From: Bactrocera neohumeralis
Taxonomy: Eukaryota; Arthropoda; Insecta; Diptera; Tephritidae
DNA length: 64,000 nt
Direction: 5' to 3'
NCBI RefSeq assembly: GCF_024586455.1
Contig: NW_026089624.1
Coordinates: 18,009,341 to 18,073,340, forward strand
In this document: piece after piece, positions 10,081 through 20,679 of the stretch
Layout of the letters: every line of letters starts with the position of its first letter
Numbering within the stretch: the first letter of the stretch is position 1
Notes under the pieces: generated by a model
Seen by the model: the letters and a program-made list of their open reading frames with translations, nothing else
Database searches by the model: none
What the model was told of the DNA's origin: nothing
Position numbers and translations under genes: made by a program

Positions 10081-13000
10081 TACCTTTGGAAATGGTACAT
10101 TTGTCGGTATGCCTACTTTCAGATGCTCTAAAATTTGTGGTGCGGAAAAATTTTAGAATAGTGTCTCGAATTCGTAGTTAAAATGGGTATATTTTAGAAT
10201 AGCATCCCCCCGAATTCAACGTTGAAATGGGTATGTGGGGATAGAGGAGGCCATCCAGATCAAGAAAATATATATAGGCTGTGATTTAGAATAGCATCCC
10301 CCGATTTCGGGGTTAAAATGGGTATTTACAGATAGAGGAGGTCCTCCATATCAAGAATATATACATACATATATATGTTTATATATATAGTTGCCGCTGA
10401 CTTATGGTTTTTGAGATATTTGCATTTAAAGATCAAAAAATCAACTATTTAAAATGTGTGTTTCTCCGATTCATAATGCATTTACACTTATATTTTTAAC
10501 TTTTATATCCACTAACACTTCACTAATTCGTTTCGAATCATTTATATTATAATAAATAGCGAAAAAATAACTTTAGTTCCATATCAAACTCTAGTTAAAA
10601 TCCATTTATTCATAAAATAAGAAAATGAATGTAAACAAGCTAAAAATTGGTGTTACCATATAATAAAAATAAGAAAAAAGAAAGATTATGACGTCATAAC
10701 TAAATTCATTATCGTGTGATAAGTAATGTAAAATCTTTCAGAATTCTCGTTATCTTGATAAATCCCGGTGTTGGATCGGCCAGGGTTATTTTTTTTTAAG
10801 CGCGGCCAAAGTCGGCTAACGCAAAAGGGAGTTCAACGCAAAATAACTGAGCACACCCAGGTGTTGGTCCGACCGAGGGTTATTTCTTTGAAGCACGGCC
10901 GAAGACCGCCAATGCAGAAAGTAATTAGGCACGATTCCGATTACTTTGGCGGAGGGGTAAAAAAACCGAATTTTAAATGGGGTATGTACGGATAGGGGAG
11001 CTTCTCCAGAGGAGGAATATCCAAAAATAATGTAAAAATTACTAATATTTCTTAAAATATTCACGATTAAAATTTCAAAAATTTGCACTAAGAAAACATG
11101 TTATTTCTCTATGTTTCACAAAATTTTTTCACATTTTTTACTTTGTATATTTAAATACACACTCTAAGCTTTGAAATAAGCTTACATTTTACTTTTATTT
11201 TGCTATATTTTACCTAAATTTATTAATTTAAAAATCACTTGGCACACTCATCGTTGAAAAGGTTATATTGCTTACAATTACGAGGAAAACGAGCCTTGCC
11301 ACAGTAAATATGTAGAATTTTTAACAATTTTTCTTCGTTTGTTTTATCACGTATGTTACATATATTACATATGTATATGTGTAATACGTAATTTATGGGA
11401 CTGAAGTACTTTCGCGAAGTACTCATTTCTGCGTTGGCGGCCTTCGGCCGCGCTCAAAAAAAATAACCCTGGCCGAGCGAATACCCGGGGTGACTAAAGT
11501 ACTATCGCGTACTACTCCTTTCTGCGTTGGCGGCCTTCGGCCGCGCTCTAAAAAAATAACCCTAGCCGAGCGAATACCCGGGGTGACTGAAGTAATATCG
11601 CGTAGTACTCCTTTCTGCGTTGGCGGGCTTCGGCCGCGCTCTAAAAAAATAACCCTAGCCGAGCGAATGCCCGGGGTGACTGAAGAACTTTCGCGTAGTA
11701 CTCCTTTCTGCGTTAAAAATAAAAAAATATATTGACGTTTTGTTATAAAGTGGTGAAAGTGGTTATATTCTTTGGTTATTATGCACTCATATTCAAACAA
11801 AATTTAAGTTTTCGTTATAAAATTTATAAATTTTGATGATTATTTCTGTCAGCGATTTCCATTTATGTATTTTTTATGATACATTGGTTTGTATATTAGG
11901 TGACGATATATATATATGTATATATTATATTTAAAATATGAGTTTGAGTGCATGATAACCGTAAAATATAACCACTTTATATCCAATGTTCAAACTAAAT
12001 TTAAGTTTTCGTTATAAAATTTATACATTTTGGTTATTATGTCTGTCAGCGATTTCAGTTTATTTTTTATGATACATTGGTTTGTATTTTAGGTGACGAT
12101 ATATATATTATTATATTTAAAACATGAGTTTTGGATATAAAGTGGTTATATTTTACGGTTATCATGCACTCATATTGAAACAAAATTTGAGTTTTCGTAC
12201 TGTACTGTAACCTTACACTTTATTACGTAACATTATTATATAATATTACTTATACATATGTATGTATATATAATATTGTTATATAATATTACTAATATAT
12301 GTATATAATATTACTTATTTGCTTAATAAATTTAAGAAAGAAAATATCCATATGCATGAATAGAGGAATTTTTGCGAAAAAGAGGAATTTCAGCGAATTG
12401 CCTTGTCATCATATGGCAGCGCTCCATTTTTTAAAATGTAATTTTTAAACTGAAGATTTTTTAAATAAAAAACCTGCTAAAAGTGTAAAATGTGGATTTA
12501 TTTAAAAGATAATAGTGTAATTTAATTAATTTGAAGAGAAAAATGTGAATAAAGTGAGTTTAACGTGGTGAAATAGCTTCTTGAAATGTTCGAATTTTGC
12601 GAATTTTTGAACTTTAAGGTCGAATATCTCGTAAACTAAGCGTTTGCGGTACCTATAACCCTATATATTTTTTAATCAGGAGGACTTCCTCTTTCCAACG
12701 GTATCTTCAAATCGCGGCGCCAAAGAAATCTTAATTGTGCCAGTAATTATATACGGAAAACTAATGTGTTATATATTTCCTGTCATTGGGGTATTATTTG
12801 TTTTCTTTATTTCTAATGGTTCTTCTATAAAATATGAACATAAGGTGGCACTGATTATTAGTTAGAATGCAACACTTTTGTTATTGTGTGAACAAAAATA
12901 ATTGAACAAAAGTTAAATGTTGAATAAAAGTTATTTTTGCATTATTTAATATAAAATAAAAGGTTAGAAACGAATTAGTGAAGTGTTAATGGATACAAAA

Positions 13001-13330
13001 GTTAAAAATATAACTATAAAATTCATTATAAATGGGAGAAACACGCATTTTAAATTGCTGAATTTTTGAACTTTAAATGCAAATATCTCAAAAACCATAA
13101 GTCAGGCGCAACTATATATATATTTTCTTAATCTGGAGAACCTCCTATATCCGTACATACCCATTTTAACCCCGAAATCGGGATATGTTATATGTATATG
13201 TATAGTTGCTGCTGACTTTTGGTTTTTTGTTATGTATTTGCATTTAAAGTTCAAAAATTCAACTATTTAAAATACGTGTTTTTCCGACTTATAATGAATT
13301 TTAAATTACACTTTAGTACTTTGTTTCTAC
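10081..13330. repeat. Composite repeat block, copy A, with internal inverted segments
   Basis: Several related modules are arranged in both orientations. The segment at about 10290-10600 (landmarks 'ATTTCGGGGTTAAAATGGGT', 'TTGCATTTAAAGATCAAAAA') recurs inverted at about 12960-13175. A part of it recurs in direct orientation at 13190-13310. The segment 10924-12440 recurs in direct orientation at 14087-15690. No coding sequence is seen. It looks like a non-autonomous DNA element family that has been nested and rearranged. Confidence 0.7.
11401..11714. repeat. 93-bp GC-rich minisatellite, ~3.3 copies
   Basis: The unit begins GCGTTGGCGGCCTTCGGCCG and recurs at 11431, 11524, 11617 and 11710 (the last cut short), an exact 93-bp period. 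Each unit holds the palindromes CGGCCTTCGGCCG and CCCGGG inside otherwise AT-rich DNA. Because 93 is a multiple of three, one frame stays open on each strand; this is a by-product, not a gene. Diverged units occur at 10760-10920 (inverted) and 15105-15275. Confidence 0.95.
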
Positions 13331-14086
13331 ACAATATTTAATTTAAGGGTTAGATTGGTTTGAAAATTAAAAAAAAAAAATCGATTTTTTTTGTCTTATT
13401 AAATAGTGCAATATGTTTAAAATATTCTCCCAAAATATTAAATCGATCCAAGTAAAATTCTTAGGGATAGACCCTTCGGAAGTTTCGCCCAGCAGGTCAC
13501 GTCGGTGTTGCGCACCAATTTTAAATCCGTTCTTCTCATAACTCAATTCTTGAAGTCGGTGGGCACGATTTCTCGAAAGGTTATTAACCGATTTAGTTCG
13601 AATTGTGTACACATTTTAAGAATAACATTATCTAGTTATTGAACGTTGGATTTTCGTTTTTCTCATTACAACTTATTTTTTTAAACCAATAAAGGGCGAA
13701 TAATTGATAAAAAAATGTAAGGAAATATGATTTTTTTGTTTTCCTTGATTTAAACACGAGACGGAACTACGGAACGGATTTTTTTGGTTATTTAATTTTA
13801 AATGAACCAATATCTAATAAGTAATGCTGTCCACCGCGATATCACTTTTTTGTGACACCCAGGGAGATGAGGTCTCAACGACTGAATTTCCAACATTTTT
13901 ATATAAAAATTCCAGGAGACATTGTTCAAATATGTTCCTTTGACATGTCATACTCTATTTTTGAAATATATGATTGTTTATATTAAAAAAAAATCGTTAA
14001 AATACCTCTTTGAGTAGCAGATGCAAAATAGTGGATTTTGTAAATTCATAACGTAGCTTTCGTTGCATAAAAACACCGAAAATAGC
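13331..14086. other. No gene seen
   Basis: Unique-looking AT-rich DNA. A minus-strand frame at 13612-13367 has no recognisable domain. Confidence 0.4.
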
Positions 14087-14321
14087 GGCACGACTCCGAT
14101 TACTATGGCGGTCGGGTAAAAAACACGAATTTCGGTATAAATGGGGTATGTGCACATAGGGGAGCTTCTCCAGTTGAGGATTATGCAATAATAATGTTGC
14201 TAATACTTAAATTTTTTAAAATATTCCTGATTAAAAATTCAAAAATTTGTATCAATAACACATATTATTTCACAATATTTCAATGAAATGTTTCACAATT
14301 TTCACTTTTTATGCTGAAATA

Positions 14322-14864
14322 TTGGGTTGTCAAAAAAGTCTTGCGGTATTTTCGCTAGTTGGCGCTGAAAGCGCGTAGTTCTAGTTTTATTCGTCGCATC
14401 GGGACATGCTTTACCTTTTTGGAAAGCTCATTTCACGCGCTAACACGTGTTTGATTGATTGTCGTTTCTTTTAAGTCGTTCATGAGTTATAGCGTCGCAA
14501 ACATGAAGCAAAATAAAGAGAAAATGCGGCATATTTTACAGTACAACTACGATAAAGACAAAAATGCATCTCAAGCCGCCAATAAAATTTGTGCAGTTTA
14601 TGGACCCGATACAGTTTCCATTTCCTCCGCACAACGGTGGTTTCAACGTTTTCGTTCTGGTGTAGAGGTGGTCGAAGATGCGCCACGCTCCGGAAGGCCT
14701 GCCGTCGAAAATTGCGATAAAATCGCTGAATTGGTCGAAAGAGACCGGCATAGTAGCAGCCGTAGCATCGGTCAAGAGCTGGGCATGAGTCATCAAAAAT
14801 TCATTTCAATTTCAATAAAAAAAAAAATCAATAAAAATACCGCAAGACTTTTTTGACAACCCAA
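14322..14864 (+). mobile_element. Short mariner derivative (543 bp), copy 1
   Basis: The TIRs TTGGGTTGTCAAAAAAGTCT and its complement are flanked by TA (14320-14321 and 14865-14866). The central and 3' parts of the transposase gene are missing. The junction lies a few codons after the second helix-turn-helix and is the same as in the copies at 39247 and 44626. Copy A of the surrounding repeat, near 11150, lacks the element. Confidence 0.93.
14503..14856 (+). CDS. Truncated mariner transposase: DNA-binding domain only
   Basis: An ORF of about 117 residues from ATG 14503 (an upstream in-frame ATG at 14482 is also possible). It covers the two N-terminal helix-turn-helix units of a mariner transposase. 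HTH1 is around residues 8-55 and ends in 'AQRWFQRFRSG'. A GRPR-like linker 'SGRPA' follows, then HTH2 around 'SSSRSIGQELGMSHQ'. After residue ~97 it reads into 3' non-coding and TIR sequence ('FISISIKK...'). A full mariner transposase is about 345 residues with a DD34D catalytic domain; that part is absent. The protein could still bind TIRs. The frame is open here and in the third copy, and frameshifted in the second. Expression is unknown. Confidence 0.8.
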   Translation: MKQNKEKMRHILQYNYDKDKNASQAANKICAVYGPDTVSISSAQRWFQRFRSGVEVVEDAPRSGRPAVENCDKIAELVERDRHSSSRSIGQELGMSHQKFISISIKKKINKNTARLF

Positions 14865-15387
14865 TATATACTCTAAACATTAAAATAAGATCACATTTCA
14901 CTTTTATTTCGTTATTTTTTAGCTAAATTTATTAACTGAAAGATCATTTTGCACACTCATAGTTAAATAAACACCAAATATGAAGGAATTTTTAACAATA
15001 GCATATTTCTGTTTGTATTTTCGCGTGATTCTTTGTTCTTTATGAACTATAAAAAAAATCTTTCCAATAGTTTTAAAGCTATAATTGAATATATAAAGTG
15101 TTGGCTGCCTTCGACCGCGCTCTAAAACAATAACTTTTCTCGCGCCAATACCCGGGGTGACTGAAGCACTTTCGCGTAGTACTCCTTTCAGCGTTGTGGG
15201 CCTTCGGCCCCGCTCTATAAAAATAACCTTGCTCGGGCTAATACTCGGGGTGACTGAAGTACTTTTGAGTAGTAAAAAAAAAAATAAAAATAATCCTGAT
15301 CAATCCAATACCCGCGGTAACCAAAATACTTTATTATTTTCTTACGTAATATTATCGTATAATATTACTTAGTTTCAATTCGCACGA

Positions 15388-15942
15388 CAGCCGGTTCTAC
15401 GCACGGGAATTGACTCGGTTTTGATCCGATCAAGGGCTGTTTTTTGGGCGTAAGCCCGTAAAAAAAAACTCAGTTTTTTATTAAATTTAAATAAAATATA
15501 CATATGCATGGAAAGATTGTTTATACTAATTTTAAGTTGAAATATAATTTATCGACACAATTCTTTTTATTAGAACTAAGATTGCTAAATAAAGAAAGCG
15601 GAATTATAGCGAAAAAGAGAAATTTCAGCGATTTGCTGATATTTGCTTATTATCATATGGAAGAGCTCCATTTCCTCATAATTGTTAGCACAATAATGAT
15701 GCTCACTACGAGTTTTTAACAGTACGACCAACTTACAGAAAAAAATTCCGATTCCAAAACGCGTGAAGTTTAAATTAAAAATTCACCTTTCAATCTGATC
15801 ACAGTAGTATTTAACTTGAATTTTATGAGTATGACTTGACCGTTCCCACGACAGTCGGGTCTACATAACCGGAACGGACCCGGATTTTTATCCGGCCAAG
15901 GACTGTCAACTCGGCAGAATTCTGCCGCTACAACAACAACAC
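15388..15942. repeat. Two copies of a retro-element 3' tail motif (GACCCGG...ATCCGGCCAAGG...CAACAACAAC)
   Basis: Related blocks lie at about 15388-15450 and 15843-15942. They read as an ACGACAGTCG-type box, a 'CCCGGATTTTTATCCGGCCA' hairpin, then TCGGCAGAATTCTGCCG and a CAACAACAAC tail. An inverted copy is at about 16363-16455 and a partial one at 34085-34150. The CAA-repeat tail suggests a non-LTR retroposon or SINE 3' end. Confidence 0.6.
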
Positions 15943-16126
15943 TTTACTTTTATATCCAATTGCACTTAACTATTTCGCTTCTACGCATTTATTTCACATT
16001 AAATAGTTCATAAATTCTATTTATTCACGCAATAACGATAACATAGGGCTTGCATGAAAACAATGAAAATAAATTGGTATGTTTTCCATGTAGCGTAAAT
16101 TAATAAAAAAACATAAAGCAAGTTAT

Positions 16127-16781
16127 GATGAAGGACTAAGTTCGGGTGCAACCGAACATTTTATACTTTTGCAACTTGAAACAATCAAAGCAAGGGAAAT
16201 ACCTAAAGGGCAAAATCTCAACCAGAGGGCAGAGTATAAGAAACCATGATTTTCATGACCGACATATTCGGCATAAGGTTTGTTAGGTATACCCGTCCAT
16301 TTTTTTCAAAATTTTTATCTTGCAGGTGCCTTTTGTTATTGTCATTCTATGTGCCAAATTACAGTGTTGTTGTTGTAGCGGCATAATCTGCCGATTTTAC
16401 TGTCCTTTACGGGATAAAAATCCCAGCTACGTAGAATCGACTGTCGTGGAACTGTACAGCTATTAATCCGAATTTAGTTATGGTACTTTTTATGTTTTCG
16501 CTTAATGGCGGTTTATGGGTGTGGCAATGGTCCGATAAAGCCAACTACGGGCTCGTCCTTTTCTTTTTGCAAGAATCACGTCTAGTTTCATTGAGATATC
16601 TTCATTTTTACTCAAGCTACCGGTTGAACGGACGGACGGATTTCAATTGGTCTCGTCATCCTAATAATTTATATATACGTATGTAACCCTATATCTATCT
16701 CGTTTAGTTTTAGGTGATACATATAACCGTTAGGTGAAAAAACTGGTATACTCTGTAGTAACATGTTGCAAGAGTATAAAG
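16127..16781. mobile_element. Dispersed repeat, family 2 (GTTCGGGTGCAACCGAAC head)
   Basis: It begins near 'GGACTAAGTTCGGGTGCAAC' with the palindrome GTTCGGGTGCAACCGAAC at 16140-16157. It ends at 'AACATGTTGCAAGAGTATAA'. The motifs ATACTTTTGCAACTTG and GTTGCAAGAGTATAA near the two ends are roughly inverted. A diverged relative is at 60390-62150. The retro-tail motif is nested at 16363-16455. No protein is encoded. Confidence 0.7.
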
Positions 16782-16845
16782 ACGTAAGGTTATCCAAAAA
16801 AAACCAATAGATAGATAGATTATTAATGAGGTAATGCACCACGAC

Positions 16846-17914
16846 CTAGGCTTCCCAAAGTTCCAGCAGTTCCAGTTCCATCAGCCTGAATAGTTCCAGG
16901 AGTTTGCCCAGCGCTACTGAGGTGATGTGATCCCTGCTAATGTATATGGAACCCAGGGCCTTAAGCCTTCTTCTGCAGATTGCTGTACAATCCAGAATTA
17001 GGTGTGCTGGTGTTTCCTCTTCCTGGTCGGAAAACCGGCAGTTAGCACAGGAGACTATGCCCATGTTGGACAAGTGCTTCCTGAGCTTCCAGTGCTTGTG
17101 TAGATGGCGACGAGAAGGCGGAATTTGTTACGGGTGAGGTTAAATAGTTCTTTGAACTTGGAGAGGTCGTACCCCCCTAGAAGCAGCTTGGCATGACGCA
17201 TACTAGCTGCCTGCTGCCAATGCCGTTCTCCCTCCATTCTCTCCTCCTTGCGGAGCAGCTCCTTAAGAATGTGGGGTCCTACCGCTATGCATGGTTCTTG
17301 TCCAATCATCTTGGACGCTGCCGCAGAGCGGGCCAGTTCGTCGGCCCTCTCATTTCCTTCTATTCCTTTGGCCCTGGAACCCAGATTAGGTGCAGTCGGT
17401 TGCACAAGGATAGGCGGTTTAGCCTTTCTATGCATTCCTCTACTAAAAGCGAGTTGGTCTCATATGCTGATATCGCTTTTAGTGCCGCTTGTCTATCGGT
17501 GAGAATGGCTATGCGCTGGTTGCGATAGTTGCGGCGGAGGTTGACTTCTGCGCACTGACATATGGCAAAAACTTCGCCCTGAAAGATACTTGGGAAGCAT
17601 CCCATTGGTATGGACAGCTTAGTACGCGGTCCCGCAATACCTGCCCCAAAACCTTCCGGTGTTTTTGAGCCGTCAGTGTACCACTGGATGGTATTGTCTT
17701 CCAGTAGCATTTCCTGCGTGGAATCCCTCCACTCCGTCTTGCTGCCTAGATTAACTCTGAAGTTCTTTTTGAAATTTATCCTCTTCGTGGTGCCGTCCTT
17801 TGGGAGGAGGGCTAGCGGTGTGCTTTCTGCTAGTGCCTCGATCTGTCGAGATGTTTTATCACCTGATGCAGCGGTGTGACATCCAGTATGACTTCCAGTG
17901 CCACCGTGGGGCAT
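16846..17914 (-). pseudogene. LINE ORF2: RNase H domain and C-terminal zinc knuckle
   Basis: The frame from 17914 carries an RNase H domain: 'WYTDGSKTPEGFGAGI' with the first catalytic Asp, 'FQGEVFAICQCA' with the Glu, 'ILTDRQAALKAI' with the next Asp, and 'HLIWVPG'. It then shifts near 17380 into a frame holding 'GIEGNERADELARSAA', which carries the last catalytic Asp. The frame changes again near 17070. The final part has CANCRF...HLILDC, the CCHC knuckle typical of LINE ORF2 C-termini. RNase H degrades the RNA strand of the RNA-cDNA hybrid. At least two frameshifts break it. Confidence 0.88.
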
Positions 17915-18013
17915 GTGCGCATTGCCCCCGAAGCTCAGACACAGGCACGCCTTTGCAGCTTTGATAGTTTACGGACCACTGAAGACTGCGCTGCCTTGGC
18001 AGCCCAGGCAACC

Positions 18014-19278
18014 ACTCCATAGGTGACGATAGGCCTTACAATCATGATACCGGGCTTGCATCCCCAGGATTTGCCGGCCAGGCGTCTGCATATCATAAGT
18101 GCTGGGCTGACATCGTTAAGTCCAAATGCCTACTCCACAGTAGGTATGAGTCTAAAGTGCGGCCAAGGAATTTAACCTCCTTCGACATCTCCACCTCCAT
18201 GACTCCAATTGTTAGGGACCTCAAGCCTGGAAGTGATCTCCGCTTAGTAAAAGGGATCACGGTGGTTTTTGCCATGGGTTCATGTTTAACCCTGTTGCAC
18301 CATCCCTTCGCTAGGTTTAAGCCGCTTTGAACAATGTCGTCCGCGTACCCTTGACAGCGGATTCCATTGCTGGTGAGCAGCTCAAGGAGCTCATCTACTA
18401 CCAGGCTCCATAGCAGAGGGGATAGTACTCCACCCTGTGGGCAGCCCCTTGTGGTGCCAAGACGAATTTTGTTTTCCCCCCACCGTTGTTTCCGCTATCC
18501 TGGTGCGCAGTAGGGCTCCTATCCATCTGCATATTGGAGTGGTGACGTTTCTTCTCTCAAGTGCCTTGATCACGCTAGTGTGAGACGCGTTATCAAATGC
18601 CCGGTCAATCCCTAGAAAGGCGCAAATCGCTACCTCGCCGTTATCCAGCGAATCCTGCAACTCAGACGTGAGTTTGGTACAGAGCAGTGTTAGTGGATCT
18701 ACCCGCCCTGTACGCGTGCTGTCTGGCATGTGGTTATCTATTACTTTCTACATCACCCTTAGCATGAAGGGTGTGAGACTTCTAGGCCGGAATGATTTGG
18801 CTAACGAATAGTCTCTCCTACCTACCTTGGGGATGAATATTACTTTTGCGATTCTCCATGGCTCTGAGATATACGACATCGCCAGCATCAACCCTAGCAG
18901 GTGTGGCAGGAGAATATCCATACCTTGCTGCTCTTTTGACTGCGAGATCAATCCGATCATGTCGTCATTACTCAAGGTAATGCCCAGTACTTCCCTACGA
19001 ACACTAGTTACGAATGAGGGTTCACAGCCCACATTTTCGATGCTCACGAAATCTGAACCTTCCCTGTCCTTCACTTGTACCGCCAGCAGATCTTGCGTTA
19101 GAAACTCTGAAATGCAAAAGAAGTCTATATCGGTTTTAACGACTACACAAGCACGGGGTCTCGTGCTAGAGAGGCCTCTTACCTCTTCTTTGTCACCCAT
19201 GGTTCTTGGATTAAGAGGATGCCCAGGTTATCCGAGATGAACCTCTTCACGATGACAGTCGAGAATGCTGATGCGTGC
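18014..19278 (-). pseudogene. LINE ORF2: endonuclease start fused to reverse transcriptase (left copy)
   Basis: On the minus strand from the gap edge there is an endonuclease N-terminus ('LLIQEPWV', 'RGLSSTRPRACVVVKT'). It runs straight into a fragment preceding RT ('LLPHLLGLM', 'WRIAKVIFIPKVGR', 'AKSFRPRSLTPFML'). The catalytic half of the endonuclease and the RT start have therefore been deleted. RT motif A appears as 'AFLGIDRAFDNASH'. After a frameshift, motif B is 'GCPQGGVLSPLLWS' and motif C is 'GYADDIV' near 18340. A block 'VIPFTKRRSLPGL' follows. The element is inactive. Confidence 0.85.
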
Positions 19279-19378
19279 NNNNNNNNNNNNNNNNNNNNNN
19301 NNNNNNNNNNNNNNNNNNNNNNNNNNNNNNNNNNNNNNNNNNNNNNNNNNNNNNNNNNNNNNNNNNNNNNNNNNNNNN
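19279..19378. other. Assembly gap (100 N)
   Basis: A 100-N placeholder. The sequences on its two sides are the same 1.26 kb. Confidence 1.
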
Positions 19379-20639
19379 CTCCATAGGTGACGATAGGCCT
19401 TACAATCATGATACCGGGCTTGCATCCCAGGATTTGCCGGCCAGGCGTCTGCATATCATAAGTGCTGGGCTGACATCGTTAAGTCCAAATGCCTACTCCA
19501 CAGTAGGTATGAGTCTAAAGTGCGGCCAAGGAATTTAACCTCCTTCGACATCTCCACCTCCATGACTCCAATTGTTAGGGACCTCAAGCCTGGAAGTGAT
19601 CTCCGCTTAGTAAAAGGGATCACGGTAGTTTTTGCTGGGTTCATGTTTAACCCTGTTGCACCATCCCTTCGCTAGGTTTAAGCCGCTTTGAACAATGTCG
19701 TCCGCGTACCCTTGACAGCGGATTCCATTGCTGGCGAGCAGCTCAAGAAGCTCGTCTACTACCAGACTCCATAGCAGAGGGGAAAGTACTCCACCCTGTG
19801 GGCAGCCCCTTGTGGTGCCAAGACGAATTTTGTTTTCCCCCCACCGTTGTTTCCGCTATCCTGGTGCGCAGTAGGGCTCCTATCCATCTGCATATTGGAG
19901 TGGTGACGTTTCTTCTCTCAAGTGCCTTGATCACGCTAGTGTGAGACGCGTTATCAAATGCCCGGTCAATCCCTAGAAAGGCGCAAATCGCTACCTCGCC
20001 GTTATCCAGCGAATCCTGCAACTCAGACGTGAGTTTGGTACAGAGCAGTGTTAGTGGATCTACCCGCCCTGTACGCGTGCTGTCTGGCATGTGGTTATCT
20101 ATTACTTTCTACATCCCCCTTAGCATGAAGGGTGTGAGACTTCTAGGCCGGAATGATTTGGCTAACGAATAGTCTCTCCTACCTACCTTGGGGATGAATA
20201 TTACTTTTGCGATTCTCCATGGCTCTGAGATATACGACATCGCCAGCATCAACCCTAGCAGGTGTGGCAGGAGAATATCCATACCTTGCTGCTCTTTTGA
20301 CTGCGAGATCAATCCGATCATGTCGTCATTACTCAAGGTAATGCCCAGTACTTCCCTACGAACACTAGTTACGAATGAGGGTTCACAGCCCACATTTTCG
20401 ATGCTCACGAAATCTGAACCTTCCCTGTCCTTCACTTGTACCGCCAGCAGATCTTGCGTTAGAAACTCTGAAATGCAAAAGAAGTCTATATCGGTTTTAA
20501 CGACTACACAAGCACGGGGTCTCGTGCTAGAGAGGCCTCTTACCTCTTCTTTGTCACCCATGGTTCTTGGATTAAGAGGATGCCCAGGTTATCCGAGATG
20601 AACCTCTTCACGATGACAGTCGAGAATGCTGATGCGTGA
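19379..20639 (-). repeat. Right copy of the same ORF2 segment (probable false duplication)
   Basis: Nearly identical to 18014-19278. I noticed about eight substitutions and two short indels (for example TTGCCATGGGTTC versus TTGCTGGGTTC) over 1.26 kb. It carries the same deletion junctions and frameshifts. It starts exactly at the right edge of the gap, and its partner ends exactly at the left edge. That is the pattern of two contig ends that overlap but were scaffolded instead of merged. Confidence 0.9.
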
Positions 20640-20679
20640 TGCAGGCTCACCTGGGTAACTTCTATGCCGGCGCTGGAGC

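Larger units (their letters stand above)
14087..15690. repeat. Composite repeat block, copy B
   Basis: A diverged direct duplicate of 10924-12440. It starts at 'CACGACTCCGATTACTATGG', keeps the 'GGGGAGCTTCTCCAG' landmark, carries two degenerate 93-bp-type units at 15105-15275, and ends with the 'GCGAAAAAGAGAAATTTCAG' region near 15610-15680. It differs from copy A by the inserted short mariner at 14322-14864. Confidence 0.8.

Noticed and set aside
11423..11800. 125-codon minus-strand ORF with a repeating 31-residue peptide
   Set aside because: It is the translation of the 93-bp minisatellite. The period is a multiple of three, both strands are open, and no protein family matches.
18827..19240. 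Plus-strand 137-codon ORFs at 18827 and 20188
   Set aside because: They are antisense shadows of the LINE ORF2 reading frame on the minus strand.
19179..19538. ORFs spanning the second N run
   Set aside because: Same artefact; the real content is LINE endonuclease sequence interrupted by the gap.
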